Of a stretch of DNA of 64,000 nucleotides, positions 21,833 through 31,496 are shown one piece after another (positions within the stretch are counted from its first letter, which is position 1; each line of letters starts with the position of its first letter). A program made the position numbers and the translations under genes. The notes beneath the pieces were generated by a model. It ran no database searches and was not told the DNA's origin. It was given only the letters and a program-made list of their open reading frames with translations. Origin of the DNA: Bathynomus jamesi (taxonomy: Eukaryota > Arthropoda > Malacostraca > Isopoda > Cirolanidae); NCBI GenBank assembly GCA_023014485.1, contig JAJOZX010005524.1:235001-299000 (forward strand), written 5' to 3'.

Positions 21833-21970
21833 CTTACCTTGAAAGAGTTCTGAAAAGGCTACAATGTGAAACATGCCATTGATAACAGATAACATCTCTA
21901 CAGCGTGGAATGAAGTCAGCACTTATTGTTTGAATGCTGCTTGGAGAAATTTATGGCCTCAATGTGTTGT
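21833..21970 (+). pseudogene. Tigger transposase fragment before the LINE insertion
   Basis: Across two frames the sequence gives YNVKHAID, a Trp-Asn-Glu-Val-Ser stretch and a KFMASMC or NLWPQC stretch. This is the region after the DDE core in Tigger/jerky-like transposases (alternating DAI and LWP blocks). It stops where the LINE begins, near 21975. Confidence 0.5.
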
Positions 21971-21975
21971 TGCTG

Positions 21976-22785
21976 TTGTTGGTTAGCCGATCAGTCCACC
22001 CTGATCGAGCAAGCTGACGGCACGCAGGTAACCGATCGCCCTCTCCAGAGTGGACCAGAGGTTCAGCGCACTAGTGATGTTGTGTCGTGTTCTATGTTGT
22101 GCTAGAGCGGTACAGTCTGTCATAATGTGTTCAATTGTTTGTGGTGTGTCCTGGCACAGGTGGCAGGTGTCGTCTGTTAAGTTGTCTAGTCTGTGTTTAT
22201 ATGTCTGTAAGTTGGGGTGATGTCCACATCGGAATCGTGCTAAGTTAATTCGATCTGATCTGCTCAGGCTGGTCTCTGACCTGTCAGTGGGTGGCGGCTT
22301 CGCACCTAGGACCGCATTCGGACCGAGTCGTGTCAGTGCTTTGTGGGTTAGGTGTGTGTGTGTGTGTGTGTGTTTTCTGTACTGTGTGATGTCTGTGGGG
22401 CGTGGTATGGAATGGAGTATTTGGTTATAATGTCTCTCTGGTGTTACCTTAATGGTGCGAGGTGTCGGTGCATGATTGTACATGTAGTGGCAAGGGTGTT
22501 GTGGGTTAGTTGTCGCTGCTGCCATGAATTGTGTTCCCCTCATGTCTAAATGTTCCCTAACTTTCAGTATTTTTGTTTCTGTGTGCAGGTGTTCTATTAG
22601 TGTTGTTTGAGTGCATCCTTTAATGATACGAAGTGCGTTGTTTTGTATTGTCTGTAAGGTGTTTATGTGTGTGTTTGAGATAATGGGTGCCCAGCATGGG
22701 TTAGCATAGTCCATAACTGAGCGAATATATTGTTTGTATATGAGTGATGTTGTTTCCTGCTGGTATCCAAAGTTTGTGCCCGTTA
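21976..22785 (-). pseudogene. I/R1-like LINE C-terminus with Cys-His knuckle
   Basis: The 279-codon minus frame (22822-21983, upstream end inside Tigger) covers the RT thumb and tail: YIRSVMDYANPCWAPII, QNNALRIIKG, then ARFRCGHHPNLQTYKHRL and CHLCQDTPQTIEHIMTDC, a CxxC...HxxxxC knuckle. Such a knuckle after an RT thumb is typical of I-, R1- and related LINE clades. A (CA)n-encoded THTHTH run lies at about residue 150. The catalytic RT is missing, so it is a 5'-truncated copy, ending in a short (GTT)-rich tail at 21963-21980. Confidence 0.7.
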
Positions 22786-23241
22786 GCTGACTTGCTTGGA
22801 ATTGAAGAAGAGACTCCAACACAAATTCAAGACAAAATTATTGAGCTGGGTCAACAACTGGGCTTCGAGTTGGAAACTGACGATGTCGAAGAGCTCTTGG
22901 AATCTCATAGTGAAGAACTCAACACTGAAGAACTGTTGCAGCTTGAAGAGCACAGGGTATCAGAGGAGTCAAATGAAGGGAAAGAAGAGATTGTCAAGAC
23001 ATTGACAACAGGAAATCTGAAGGATTTCTTCTGGCACTGGGAGAAGATGAAGGATGTTTTAGAAAATGACCCCAATGCAGAAAGATCCTCCAAAGTCATT
23101 CGAGAAGCCACTCAAGCCTTTCGTTGCTATAATCAAATCTTAGCAGAGAAAAAGAAGGCTACAAGACAACCAGCTCTGGATTATTTCTGCCCAAAAAAAT
23201 CATATCCACCGAAGTCTCTCCATCAACATCAACAGCAGTAG
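22786..23241 (+). pseudogene. Tigger transposase C-terminus
   Basis: The frame continues ADLLGIEEETPTQI, then LGFELETDDVEELLESHSEE, an acidic block ending LQLEEH, and finally DPNAERSSKVIREA and YNQILAEKKKATRQPALDYF. This order (acidic ELLxSHxxEL block, then CYxxIxxEKKxxxxQxxLDxF) is the C-terminal tail of TIGD1-like transposases. The DDE domain is upstream and lost. It ends 240 bp before the right terminal repeat. Confidence 0.8.
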
Positions 23242-23489
23242 ATCTCCCTGATCTGTTGATGGAGGGTGATTCACCCACCAAGCAATAAAACTCCATCACC
23301 AAACCCCACCAACCCCCTTCTATGCGCAGCCAGCCACTTCATAATTTGGTAAGTACAGTACAGCAGGTGGTCTAGAACGACTTGTCATTAATACATGTAT
23401 TTCAATGACTCGTTAATCGTTGTTTCCTTAATCGTCGTCTTTTCATGGAACCAATTAACGACGATTATAGAGGGACTACTGTACATTAT

Positions 23490-24490
23490 TTTTCAATCAT
23501 CTTTTCAGGAATTTCAACATCAATGCTTATTCTATATGCATTCATAATTTTTCCATCTCCAATTTTTAGAACCCATTCATTGAAAACATCTTGTCCTTCT
23601 GTCTTCATATTTATTGACAATTTCTGTAACTCAAAACTTTTCCATAAAGGTGAACTTTTAATGCAGGCTTCAATAATTTATGTTTTTGATGCTCTCGGTA
23701 CAACTGGAAGGGTTTTGTCGAAAATCAGCCTAATAATATTACTTTTCTTCCAAAAGGTCTATCGTTCTGCATTATTTTTTTCAATAAAAGATCAATACAT
23801 TTCAAAGCATGGTTTGACATCAATGTGCCCTCATCAATTATTATCAAAACTACATCTAACTTTTTGGGCTTCTACTCGTAGTACTTTCATGTATGATGTC
23901 GATGTTTCTCGTATTTGTACTGAAAGCTTCCTCCTTTTTAACAAATCTGCAGCTATTCCAGTAGTAGTAAAAGGTAAAACAACTTGTCCTTTTCCCCTTA
24001 CATATCACATTAACATGTGTAAATACGTTCTTTTCTGATCCTCCTGGTCCATCCATAAAAAAGCAAAGTTCTTCAACATCTTCATTTTCTATAGCATTCA
24101 CAATTTTATCAAAAGCATGCTTTTGTAGTGAATTTAAACTTTGTAATCTTTGTTCCGCTTTGGCTGCCTGTTAAATGATATTTATAATTCATAATTGATC
24201 CTCGATTCGGTAAACTGAACTTAGAACACTCGAGTCCATGTATAATCAGTGCACTTTCTGTATCCTGTAAAATATTTTTTGACACAATTTCATCAAAATT
24301 TTGTCGATAATTAATCTTCAGTCATATCTAGACAAAATCTCTCCCACAACAATAATACATTCGTTGATTTGTTGAACGCAGAAATTAAAGCAAATGTTTG
24401 ACGTAGTTGAGCTGGCATTTGAACTAAACCAGCTTCTTCAAGACATCTAAACCACTCTATCCCCTCCCCTCGTCCACCGGAGAAATCAAG
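23490..24490 (-). pseudogene. decayed PIF1-like helicase, probably Helitron
   Basis: From the right on the minus strand: MPAQLRQTFALISAFNKSTN, then KIVNAIENEDVEELCFFMDG and GPGGSEK, the Walker A motif with Gly changed to Glu. After frameshifts come a TTTGIAADLL-like block and DVVLIIIDE (Walker B), then NDRPFGRKVILLG and YRISIDVEIPEKM. This order is that of the PIF1-like helicase in Helitron Rep/Hel proteins. No Rep HUH motif is visible and the ends are not defined, so an endogenous PIF1 pseudogene is a weaker alternative. Confidence 0.65.
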
Positions 24491-24743
24491 GATTATGCAC
24501 CCATACTACTGGTAATCGTGACTAAAAGAGAGACTGGCATTTATTGTTAAAAAAACAAAACAAAAATATATATATATAATGTTAAGATTTTTAGTCTGTA
24601 ACTGTGGACCCTCACAAGTCACTGAATGTTATCGCGAAGGATAAAAGAAAATTGATGACAGTTCTTAAAAAAACAAAAAGATTTTGCAGTTGCCTTTTAG
24701 GAAGCCATTAAATCGGAGAAAGGAAATAAATCAGGGTGAATAA

Positions 24744-24817
<74 letters not shown>

Positions 24818-25261
24818 TACTCTTGCTTTTATTCTTTCTCTCTGACATTAATTCTGTATAATCAATTATTTATTTATACTAATAATTGTAAGATGACTGG
24901 GAGGTGGAGAGAGAGAGAGGGGAACTGGAACCGGCTCATTTCTATGACTTAGACTGTTCCCTTTATTGCTTTATGTTATTTACTAAATAAGAGTGAAAAT
25001 AAAATCGTGAGCTGATAGTTATTTCTTTTGGGTCTGAATTTTCGGTCTGAGAAACGTTTGTGGCACAATCAGAATCAATGAAACAAGGCATTCGGGACAA
25101 AGGAATTTGAAATCACGGTGCGAAAAGATAAAACTATGAACCAAATTTTTTTGTGATAAATTTTAATTTTTATTTAGTTATTACTTGACGTATTATACAT
25201 GAAACATCGGAATACTTATATAAATATTTTAAACACACCTACAACCAACCATCCCACCCAA

Positions 25262-25352
<91 letters not shown>
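24491..25352. repeat. unassigned sequence with long microsatellites
   Basis: (CT)n at about 24750-24815 and (CA)n-(TA)n at about 25263-25353. No gene is recognised between them. Confidence 0.8.
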
Positions 25353-25355
<3 letters not shown>

Positions 25356-25383
25356 TGCAAACCCACAAGGAAAAAGAAAAACG

Positions 25384-25429
25384 ATTCCAAGGCCTTTCGT
25401 GTATTCAAAGCTACACCTCGTCAGGGAAT
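25384..25429 (-). ncRNA. hammerhead ribozyme motif of Penelope-like element 1
   Basis: On the minus strand: helix I ATTCC (25429-25425), core CTGACGA (25424-25418), an extra G, helix II GTGTA/TACAC (25416-25412 and 25403-25399), GAAA (25398-25395), palindromic helix III AGGCCT, cleavage residue U (25389), and helix I 3' strand GGAAT (25388-25384). All core residues are present. The zero-loop, palindromic helix III is as in Penelope-type hammerheads, which are thought to work as dimers. Confidence 0.75.
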
Positions 25430-25495
25430 GAAGAAAAGGCGAGATGCCCATAAATATATACAACGTACAGGAAAAACAAAACAATTAGCACATAC

Positions 25496-25858
25496 TTAAC
25501 AAGGGTTAATGAGAGGCAAAAGAAATTTTAACATGATATCGTCAATTTTATACGTCCCCGTACTGTTATTGAAATTGTTTTTAAAATGAATAAATGCACA
25601 TTCTAGAATATTTCTTTCTATTATATCTCTGTTTTTAACAAGCGCTTTAGAACTATCCCACTTGATGCTATGGTTACATCTATACATATGGTTAAATAAA
25701 GCATTGGAATTATTAGCTGTTCTACAAGCATATTTATGTTGTTTTACCCTAATATCTAACGTTTTACCGGTTTGGCCTATATATACTGAGTTACATTGTG
25801 TACATCCGATCGAATACACACAACCAACAACATTATCAGGGGTATTCTTTACTGTTAA
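25496..25858 (-). CDS. GIY-YIG endonuclease domain of Penelope-like element 1
   Basis: This is the C-terminal nuclease of a Penelope-like retroelement, thought to nick the target for reverse transcription. The frame is open without an initiator from about 25858: KNTPDNVVGCVYSIGCTQC, NSVYIGQTGKTLDIRVKQHK, then RDIIERNILECAFIHFKNN. It shows the VY...YIG core, the catalytic Arg (IRVKQH) and Glu (ERNILE), and a CxxxxCxxC cluster near the start. No stop or frameshift occurs in the 120 codons. The RT domain that should precede it is absent, so the protein is a 5'-truncated remnant. Confidence 0.8.
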   Translation of the reverse strand, partial: LTVKNTPDNVVGCVYSIGCTQCNSVYIGQTGKTLDIRVKQHKYACRTANNSNALFNHMYRCNHSIKWDSSKALVKNRDIIERNILECAFIHFKNNFNNSTGTYKIDDIMLKFLLPLINPC

Positions 25859-25861
25859 ATC

Positions 25862-26075
25862 ATGCTTCTAATGGGCTTTCTACTATTAACATAACTGAAG
25901 AATTCCTTAGGGTTCCCCTTGCAGAGGCTTGCCACCCGTAGTTCTTCGTTACGTTTCGCTAGCCTAACCTTCGCCTTCACTTCCCTACACAGGCGGACAT
26001 ACGCTTCACTGTTCTCGTGGGAACGATTGGCCTTCGCCCTCCTATACGCTACTTTCCTATTTCGGATAGCCGAAG

Positions 26076-26076
<1 letters not shown>
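25862..26076 (-). mobile_element. internal fragment of a C-type CR1
   Basis: This 215 bp piece matches copies C and D (near 33125-33320 and 39490-39705) and encodes RRAKANRSHENSEAYVRLC and NPKEFFSYVNSRKPI, the linker between endonuclease and RT. It is cut on one side by the Penelope-like element and on the other by (GA)n. Confidence 0.8.

Positions 26077-26127
<51 letters not shown>
26077..26127. repeat. (GA)n, 3' tail of CR1 copy B
   Basis: A clean GA dinucleotide tract of about 51 bases separates the CR1-C fragment from the 3' end of CR1 copy B. Confidence 0.95.
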
Positions 26128-26130
<3 letters not shown>

Positions 26131-26403
26131 ACAAGGAGTTACAAGGACAAGAGGAAGCCTCAAAGACCTTTCGGTCCACTCTGGGAGGTTCCTGTTATTA
26201 AAAGTTTATTTTTCTTTCAACTATCCTAGCAGTAGTAGAAAACTGGATAGAAAAGTAGAAGGCTCTCTCCCCACCCTCCGCTCCCTCCCTGCCAGAAGCA
26301 GGTACGGAAAAAGGTTGAAGAAAATACCTTGACCCTGGAAAAGTAGCCAAGGAAATTTTACAGGAAAGTGGAGAATATATAAATAGCTCTATATTTAGCT
26401 TGC

Positions 26404-27890
26404 TCACAGAGACACCGTGCAAGCGAACTCCTGCAGAGTTTTCTGAGGTTTTAATCTTAAACTATGTGTGTTCAGTACTTTGTCTAGCCTATTTTTAAAC
26501 ACATTTACACTTTGACTGGAAACAACCTCTGAGGGAAGTTGGTTCCAGATATTAACTATTTTATAGGAAAAGAAATTTCCGCAGACAGAGGTCCTAAATG
26601 TCTTTAGTTCCAGTTTAAACCCATTATTTCTTGTCGGATTGGCATTAAGTGAGAATAAGTTTCTGTAATCTACCCTGTCTATTCCTTTGAGCATCTTGAA
26701 GACTTGAATAAGCTGACCCGCAACCTCCTCGTCTCTAAGCTAAACAGATTTAGGCGCTCCAATCTCCGTTGGTAGCTTTGCATTCTCATTGAAGGGATCA
26801 ATTTTGTAGCCCTTGCTTGTACTCTTTCTAACCTTTCTATGTCCTTCCTGAGGGATGGAGACCAAAACTGCGCACAGTATTCCAGTTGAGGTCTGACTAG
26901 AGAATTATAAAGAGACATTACAGTCTCCTTGTTCCGAAACTGGAACTGTCTTTTAATATAACCTAATAATTTTAAGGCCCTCTTTTCGACTTCTGCACAG
27001 TGCTTCGACGGTTTCAGATCGTTGCTGATATAGACTCCTAAGTCTTTCTCTAGATCGGTCTCAGTCAAGTTCCTTCCCAAGAGAGAGTAATCGGTCTTCG
27101 GGTTTTTATAACCTATGTGCATTACCTTACATTTGTCCAAGTTGAATGGCATCTGCCAAGTAGCAGACCATTCGCCCAACCTGTCAAGATCGTTCTGAAG
27201 CGTTCTTACGCCCTCCTCAGTACCTACACTACTTCCTAATTTCGTATCGTCTGCAAATTTGGAGATTGCACTTAGAAGCCCGACGTCTATATCGTTAATA
27301 TAGATGATAAAAAGTAAAGGACCCAGAACGGAACCCTGTGGGACACCACTGGTGACGGGCGCCCACTCCGAAGCCACTCCATTTATTACCACTCTCTGCT
27401 TTCTATCTTTTAACCAATCCTCAATCCAGTTGGAAACGAGCCCGGTGATTCCTAGTCCTTTGACTTTAGCTATCAATCTAGCGTGAGGGACTTTGTCAAA
27501 GGCTTTTTGAAAGTCGAGATACACTATATCTATTGCCCTACTTGCATCGTACAGTGTATGCATATTATGGAAAAACTCTAACAGGTTTGTCAGACAGGAT
27601 CTATGTCGCCTAAATCCATGTTGAGAATAAAAAATTAGATTGTTAGATTCAAGGTGATACACAATACGTTTTGTAATGATGGATTCCAACAGTTTGCCGA
27701 CAACTGATGTTAAACTGATCGGGCGATAATTACAAGGATTTTCCCTATCACCCTTTTTAAAGATTGGTGTTACATTTGCTAACTTCCAGTCGGTTGGAAC
27801 TTTCCCTAACTCGATTGATTGTTTGAATATGGTTACTAAGTCGTCAACAACATTGTGGCTAACCTCTTTTAATACCCTTGGAAGAAATAA
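26404..27890 (-). pseudogene. CR1 copy B reverse transcriptase and C-terminus
   Basis: A 336-codon open stretch (27689-26679) is preceded in another frame by LANVTPIFKKGDRENPCNYR, the RT entry block. It contains GFRRHRSCLTNLLEF, motif A (IVYLDFQKAFDKVPHARL), motif B (GVPQGSVLGPLLFIIYINDI) and motif C (KFADDTKLG) with both Asps intact. The C-terminal blocks LEYCAQFW and ATKLIPSMR follow, then after a frameshift near 26690 NPTRNNGFKLELK and NIWNQLPSEVV. Two frameshifts (about 27885 and 26690) separate it from the endonuclease and from its own C-terminus. Confidence 0.8.
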
Positions 27891-29197
27891 GTCGGGCCAG
27901 GTGATTTGTATTTGTTCATCTTATCAATTAATTGCTGTACCTCATTTCTCGTAAAACTTATGGTCTCTACGGGATGGTCACCGTCATATGTAATCCGAGG
28001 ACTTGGCACTTCTATTGTGTCTTCCTCCGTGAAGACTGTAACGAAGAACTCGTTTAACGTATTAGCTATATCTTTATCACCGAATTTCAGTACGCCATTT
28101 CTATCTTTTAAGGGGCCTACAGAATTTTTAATTGGCTTTCTGCTATTAACATGGGCAAAAAATTCTTTAGGGTTAACTTTACAGAGTGAGGCAACTCTAG
28201 CTTCTTCATCACGTTTGGCTGATCTAATTAAGGACTTAACCCTCCTACGTAGGTTTATATAGTTTTCTGAATTAGTGTGGTTGAAATGCGACTTAAGTAG
28301 TTTGTAGGCTCTATTTCTTCCCGTAATAGCCCTCCTAATTTCGTTGTTAAACCATTTCGGTGACTTTGTTGACAAGGAAACCATTTTAGTGGGTATAAAA
28401 GTGTTCTGTAATATTCTAAATTGATCCCTATATGAGCTCCAGGTGACATTGACATCCTCACTTATTAGAACTTCAAGTGTGTCTAAACTACTTCGGAAGC
28501 TTTCAAAATTTGCTCTCGAGAAATCCAGTCTTTCACGAGTCTTTTCGCGTGTATTAACTGGAACCCTGAGGTCAAACCTAATCAAATTATGATCGCTGTT
28601 ACTTAAATTTTCACCAATAGTCAGGTTAGAGACTAGGTCATCTTCGTTCGTGAATATGAGGTCTAGTTTATTATTACCCCTAGTAGGCCCGTCAACCCAT
28701 TGACTTAATAAGTTATCATCGGCAAATTCCAACAGTCTTGAGCCCTCAGCATCAGCTGTTTTGTTTTCCCAATTTACATTACCACAATTAAAATCACCAA
28801 AAATCACACTGATCTTATTATTCACTATTCTGCTTAATTTGTTATACAAGTTTATATCCTTATCAACGGGGTAGTGAGGTGGTCTATATACTAGAAGTAG
28901 CTGCACTACTTTATTATTTAGGTTTAGATCAATTCCCAACATTTCATGAGCAGATACGATATTACTGTTTACCGGGTGCAGGGAGTCCCGAGCATACAAA
29001 AGTACACCGCCGCCTTCCCTTCCGTTCCTATCTTTGTGAAACATTTTGTAACCTACCATTTCAAATTCTCCTACAAAATCCCTTGATTCAGAATGAATCC
29101 AGGATTCCGTTATTCCGATGATATCAAAGTTCTCAGTTTTGACAAGCGCTATAAATTCCATTAGTTTGTTTCTAATTGACCTAGCATTGAAGAGCAC
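27869..29197 (-). CDS. CR1 copy B ORF2 endonuclease domain and linker
   Basis: A 442-codon frame covers the apurinic-type endonuclease and most of the linker to the RT. In order: LFNARSIRNKLMEF (the Asn of the active site), DIIGITESWIH (catalytic Glu), REGGGVLLYARD, LLLVYRPPHYP, VIFGDFNCGNVNWENKT (Asp and Asn), LDLIFTNEDDLVS and SDHNLIRFDLRV (Asp-His pair). The catalytic residues all appear present. It ends YKSPGPTYFF at a frameshift just before the RT. The first Met lies in a conserved MLFNARS block shared by copies C and D; whether ORF2 starts there is uncertain. Confidence 0.8.
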   Translation of the reverse strand: MLFNARSIRNKLMEFIALVKTENFDIIGITESWIHSESRDFVGEFEMVGYKMFHKDRNGREGGGVLLYARDSLHPVNSNIVSAHEMLGIDLNLNNKVVQLLLVYRPPHYPVDKDINLYNKLSRIVNNKISVIFGDFNCGNVNWENKTADAEGSRLLEFADDNLLSQWVDGPTRGNNKLDLIFTNEDDLVSNLTIGENLSNSDHNLIRFDLRVPVNTREKTRERLDFSRANFESFRSSLDTLEVLISEDVNVTWSSYRDQFRILQNTFIPTKMVSLSTKSPKWFNNEIRRAITGRNRAYKLLKSHFNHTNSENYINLRRRVKSLIRSAKRDEEARVASLCKVNPKEFFAHVNSRKPIKNSVGPLKDRNGVLKFGDKDIANTLNEFFVTVFTEEDTIEVPSPRITYDGDHPVETISFTRNEVQQLIDKMNKYKSPGPTYFFQGY

Positions 29198-29264
29198 AGT
29201 TTTGAGTGATTTTAAGTTGTGGTTTTTCCTAACTGGCCTGAGTCGTTTCCCGACGCAGTTGAAC

Positions 29265-29395
29265 TAACTACTGGGGGAGGGGGACTAACTGCTGGGAGGG
29301 GACTAACTGCTGGGGAGGGGGACTAACTGCTGGGGGAGGGGGACTAACTGCTGGGGGAGGGGGACTAACTGCTGGGGGAGGGACTAACTGGGGGA
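29265..29395. repeat. ~21 bp minisatellite between ORF1 and ORF2 of copy B
   Basis: About six units of GGGGGACTAACTGCTGGGGGA or close variants. On the minus strand they encode Pro-Ser/Val-rich sequence. A two- to three-unit version is in copy D (40715-40790). Confidence 0.9.
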
Positions 29396-29935
29396 GCAGG
29401 ATCAATTGCTGGTTTGGGGGGTCCTAGTTTAAAAAGATTATACAAATTAATGTTCAGTAAATCACCATACTTCTTTTTCCCCTTCTGGTTAAAATGTATC
29501 CCGTCCGAACCAAAGTATTCCCCATTTCCGTAGAATGTAGGCCAAAAATCGACAAACTTTAGGCCTTTTTCATCACACATGCGTTTAACTCTTTTATTTA
29601 TGCTAATGGCTTTACTTAGAGTATAGTCACTAGCACGCATTCGAGGGAGAATTCCTACGACCATACCCATGTCTGTCCTATCCCTAACCTTGTCAGTTAG
29701 GTTCTTGAATTCTTTTATAATGGCTCTGTCTGCCCTCCTGTCCCTCCCAGAAAAACGTCATTGCCACCAACATGGACAATGATAGGGCAACTCTTATTCT
29801 TGATATTAATTTTGCCTAATTCCCTATTAATTATCTGGCTTGTGGCACCCGGAAAACATCGGAGTTTTCTCTTGGTCGCCGTCTTGCTCCGAAAAAGTCC
29901 CCTTGATTCCTTACCATAGAATCCCCAATTAAAAA
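29365..29935 (-). pseudogene. CR1 copy B ORF1: esterase domain
   Basis: The esterase blocks are spread over frames. Block I reads LIGDSMV just upstream (near 29940-29910), block III HVGGNDVF near 29780-29755, and the last part is in one frame (29670-29365): GILPRMRASDYTLSKAISIN, then YFGSDGIHFNQKGKKKYGDL with the DxxH block. GDS, GGND and DGIH are the Ser, Gly-Asn and Asp-His elements of SGNH hydrolases. The frame ends in the Pro-rich minisatellite. Confidence 0.75.
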
Positions 29936-30441
29936 GGATTCATCCTCCTCATCAGCAAGTAAGTGAAACTTATTTTTGATGGTAATGGGTTCCAAATCCT
30001 TATGTTTTGGTTTTGGTTTGGAGGGTCTTTTATTTTTACCAATTTGAATTCTTGTTCCTCCGTTCTATTTTCCGGAATAGTCACCGTGTTTTCCAAGCGT
30101 GCCACGCTTTGTTCTAGATGCTTAATCTTACAGTTTAAATCTGCTGGTGTGTTTTTAGTTTGATCTTGTCCACTGGGTTGGATTTCCAGTGCGACGACCC
30201 TAGCTTCAAGCTTTTTTACTAATTCCTTTAGCTCTTTAACTTCCTTTTCGTGGTTGTCTCTAAGTTTACAAAACAAACATACACTAAGGGATGTGATATC
30301 GCTGATACTACCTTCAGGGAAGTCAACGCACCAATGATTAACTTTACATTTAAAGCATTCTGCTTTCAATTTAGCTGGCCCTGCCATATTTTCTCTTTTT
30401 TTTTTTCTGAATACTCTGAATAAGATAAAGCGTTCTAGCAA
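29929..30441 (-). CDS. CR1 copy B ORF1: Cys-rich N-terminus and coiled coil
   Basis: ORF1 proteins of LINEs bind the element RNA and help assemble the retrotransposition particle. A second Met, ENMAGPAKLKAECFKC, is shared with copies C and D and is the likelier start than the upstream one. It shows CFKCKVNHWCVDF and CLFCKLRDNHEKEVKEL, a CxxC...CxxC zinc-binding pattern, then heptads rich in Lys, Glu and Leu. A second coiled-coil segment (LNCKIKHLEQSVARLENTV) is present here and missing in copy D through a 129 base in-frame deletion. The frame runs to MRRMNPF, just before the esterase GDS block. Confidence 0.7.
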   Translation of the reverse strand: MLERFILFRVFRKKKRENMAGPAKLKAECFKCKVNHWCVDFPEGSISDITSLSVCLFCKLRDNHEKEVKELKELVKKLEARVVALEIQPSGQDQTKNTPADLNCKIKHLEQSVARLENTVTIPENRTEEQEFKLVKIKDPPNQNQNIRIWNPLPSKISFTYLLMRRMNPF

Positions 30442-30479
30442 TGAAAACTATCAAAAACGTTCTGACCAGTATATAAAAA

Positions 30480-31378
30480 AGGGGGGGGGTGAATTCATCC
30501 CGCGCGTAGACGCATCCACCTACTTGCAAGTGACGTTCATCCCTTCCAGAAGACTACACCTCTCGCTGCTGCCGCACCGACCAAAGGTCTCCAGGGCCGG
30601 ACAGTCCCAAACGTGTCGCAGCTACCAACTGACAAACACTCGCGACGCAGGCATCACGGATTTCCCGCCAGGAGCGACAGCGAGATGCAGCCCCTTACTA
30701 AGTCTTACTAGTCACTCACAAGCGGCCAGACTCTTAGAATCCAGTGTTCAAGGGATATCCCACCAGACCCAGAGTCTACGCCCGAGACTTTACGCTGGCC
30801 TGGCAGCCAGCTGGGCAGTAAAGCTCTCTCACCTCAGAGCAGTACAGCCAAGCACCATCAATTGGTCACCAAAGAACGGTCGCAGGGGGCTGGTCAGGCC
30901 ATTACGCGTTAGGAATGGGCTTAACGGGGCACTAGCCACACTCCATTCATCGCGCCCCTACGCCTGGGACCCCTCCATCCCAGTCTCTCACAACCTACGA
31001 GCGTTAAATGGTGTTATTTACAGAGGTTCCAAAGCCTCTCTTCCCACGCATGAGGTAGCAGTAGGGTCCTAATAGTAAAAGAAGAGAAAAATACTTAATA
31101 CTAAAGGAAAAGTTTTTTTTTTTTTTTTCAGTCAGAGGAGAACATCCTTAATGTAAGCGAAAAGGACAGAGTAGGGATGGGATGGGGTCCTAGTAACCCA
31201 CGGGACAGGATTGTACAACATACTTTACCCGCCCTCCCGAAAGAGAGAGAGAACCTAAAGGAACTGGCAGCCAATTTCTCTAGAATCCCACGACTCGGGA
31301 CCGGAGGGCTGTCACACCCCAAGTATAAAGTTTACAACATCCAGAAGAAATGTCATAACCTTTATACCCCCTGCGGAG
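30480..31378 (-). promoter_or_regulatory. 5' region of CR1 copy B
   Basis: This ~0.9 kb GC-richer segment is nearly identical upstream of copies C (35810-36699) and D (41765-42651), and partly in the deleted copy (37335-37715). It always lies between the ORF1 start and a (GA)n tract, so I read it as the element's 5' UTR with an internal promoter. A poly-T run (~31109-31128) and AGAGAGAGAG lie inside. The promoter role is inferred from position only. Confidence 0.65.
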
Positions 31379-31399
31379 GAGAGAGAGAGAGAGAGAGAG
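31379..31399. repeat. (GA)n junction between CR1 copies B and C
   Basis: A short GA tract joins the 5' end of copy B to the 3' UTR of copy C. Confidence 0.9.
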
Positions 31400-31496
31400 A
31401 AGGAGTTACAAGGAAAAGAAGTACCTCAAAAGGCCTTGCGGCCCATACTGAGGAGCTACGAATGGCAACGGGTGCCAGGGAAAATTTTGTACACAC

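Larger units (their letters stand above)
21667..23481 (+). mobile_element. Tigger (pogo) element interrupted by a LINE
   Basis: The right end CGACGATTATAGAGGGACTACTG followed by TA, and the left end GTAGTCCTTCTATAATCG, are inverted copies typical of Tigger elements. Transposase C-terminal sequence lies between them, and a minus-strand LINE fragment sits in the middle. Confidence 0.75.
25353..25862 (-). mobile_element. Penelope-like element 1, 3' part
   Basis: It contains the GIY-YIG endonuclease end followed, on the minus strand, by a 3' region with a hammerhead ribozyme and an end next to (TA)n. The terminal block AACCCACAAGGAAAAAG resembles AACCACAAGGAAAAGGA at the termini of Penelope-like element 2 (60915-62310). 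The 5' side is cut off at 25862 by a CR1 fragment. Confidence 0.8.
26128..31378 (-). mobile_element. CR1-like LINE, copy B
   Basis: A nearly full-length element on the minus strand: 5' region 31378-30480, ORF1 30441-29365, ORF2 endonuclease 29197-27869, RT 27890-26404, 3' UTR to 26128 with the short repeat GTTACAAGGA next to (GA)n. Its 5' end abuts the (GA)n tail of copy C. Several single frameshifts disable it. Confidence 0.85.

Noticed and set aside
23445..24038. 197-codon plus-strand frame
   Set aside because: It lies antisense to the recognisable Helitron-type helicase and has no domain of its own.
23856..24101. Host PIF1 helicase gene
   Set aside because: Walker A is mutated and frameshifts are frequent; the upstream QLRQTFA-type block fits Helitron proteins better.
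29265..29395. Regularly spaced repeats resembling a CRISPR array
   Set aside because: Units are contiguous, with no unique spacers, and lie inside a eukaryotic LINE.
30524..31072. 182-codon plus-strand frame in the CR1 5' region
   Set aside because: Equivalent regions in copies C and D lack the same frame, and the segment is better explained as the element's 5' UTR.
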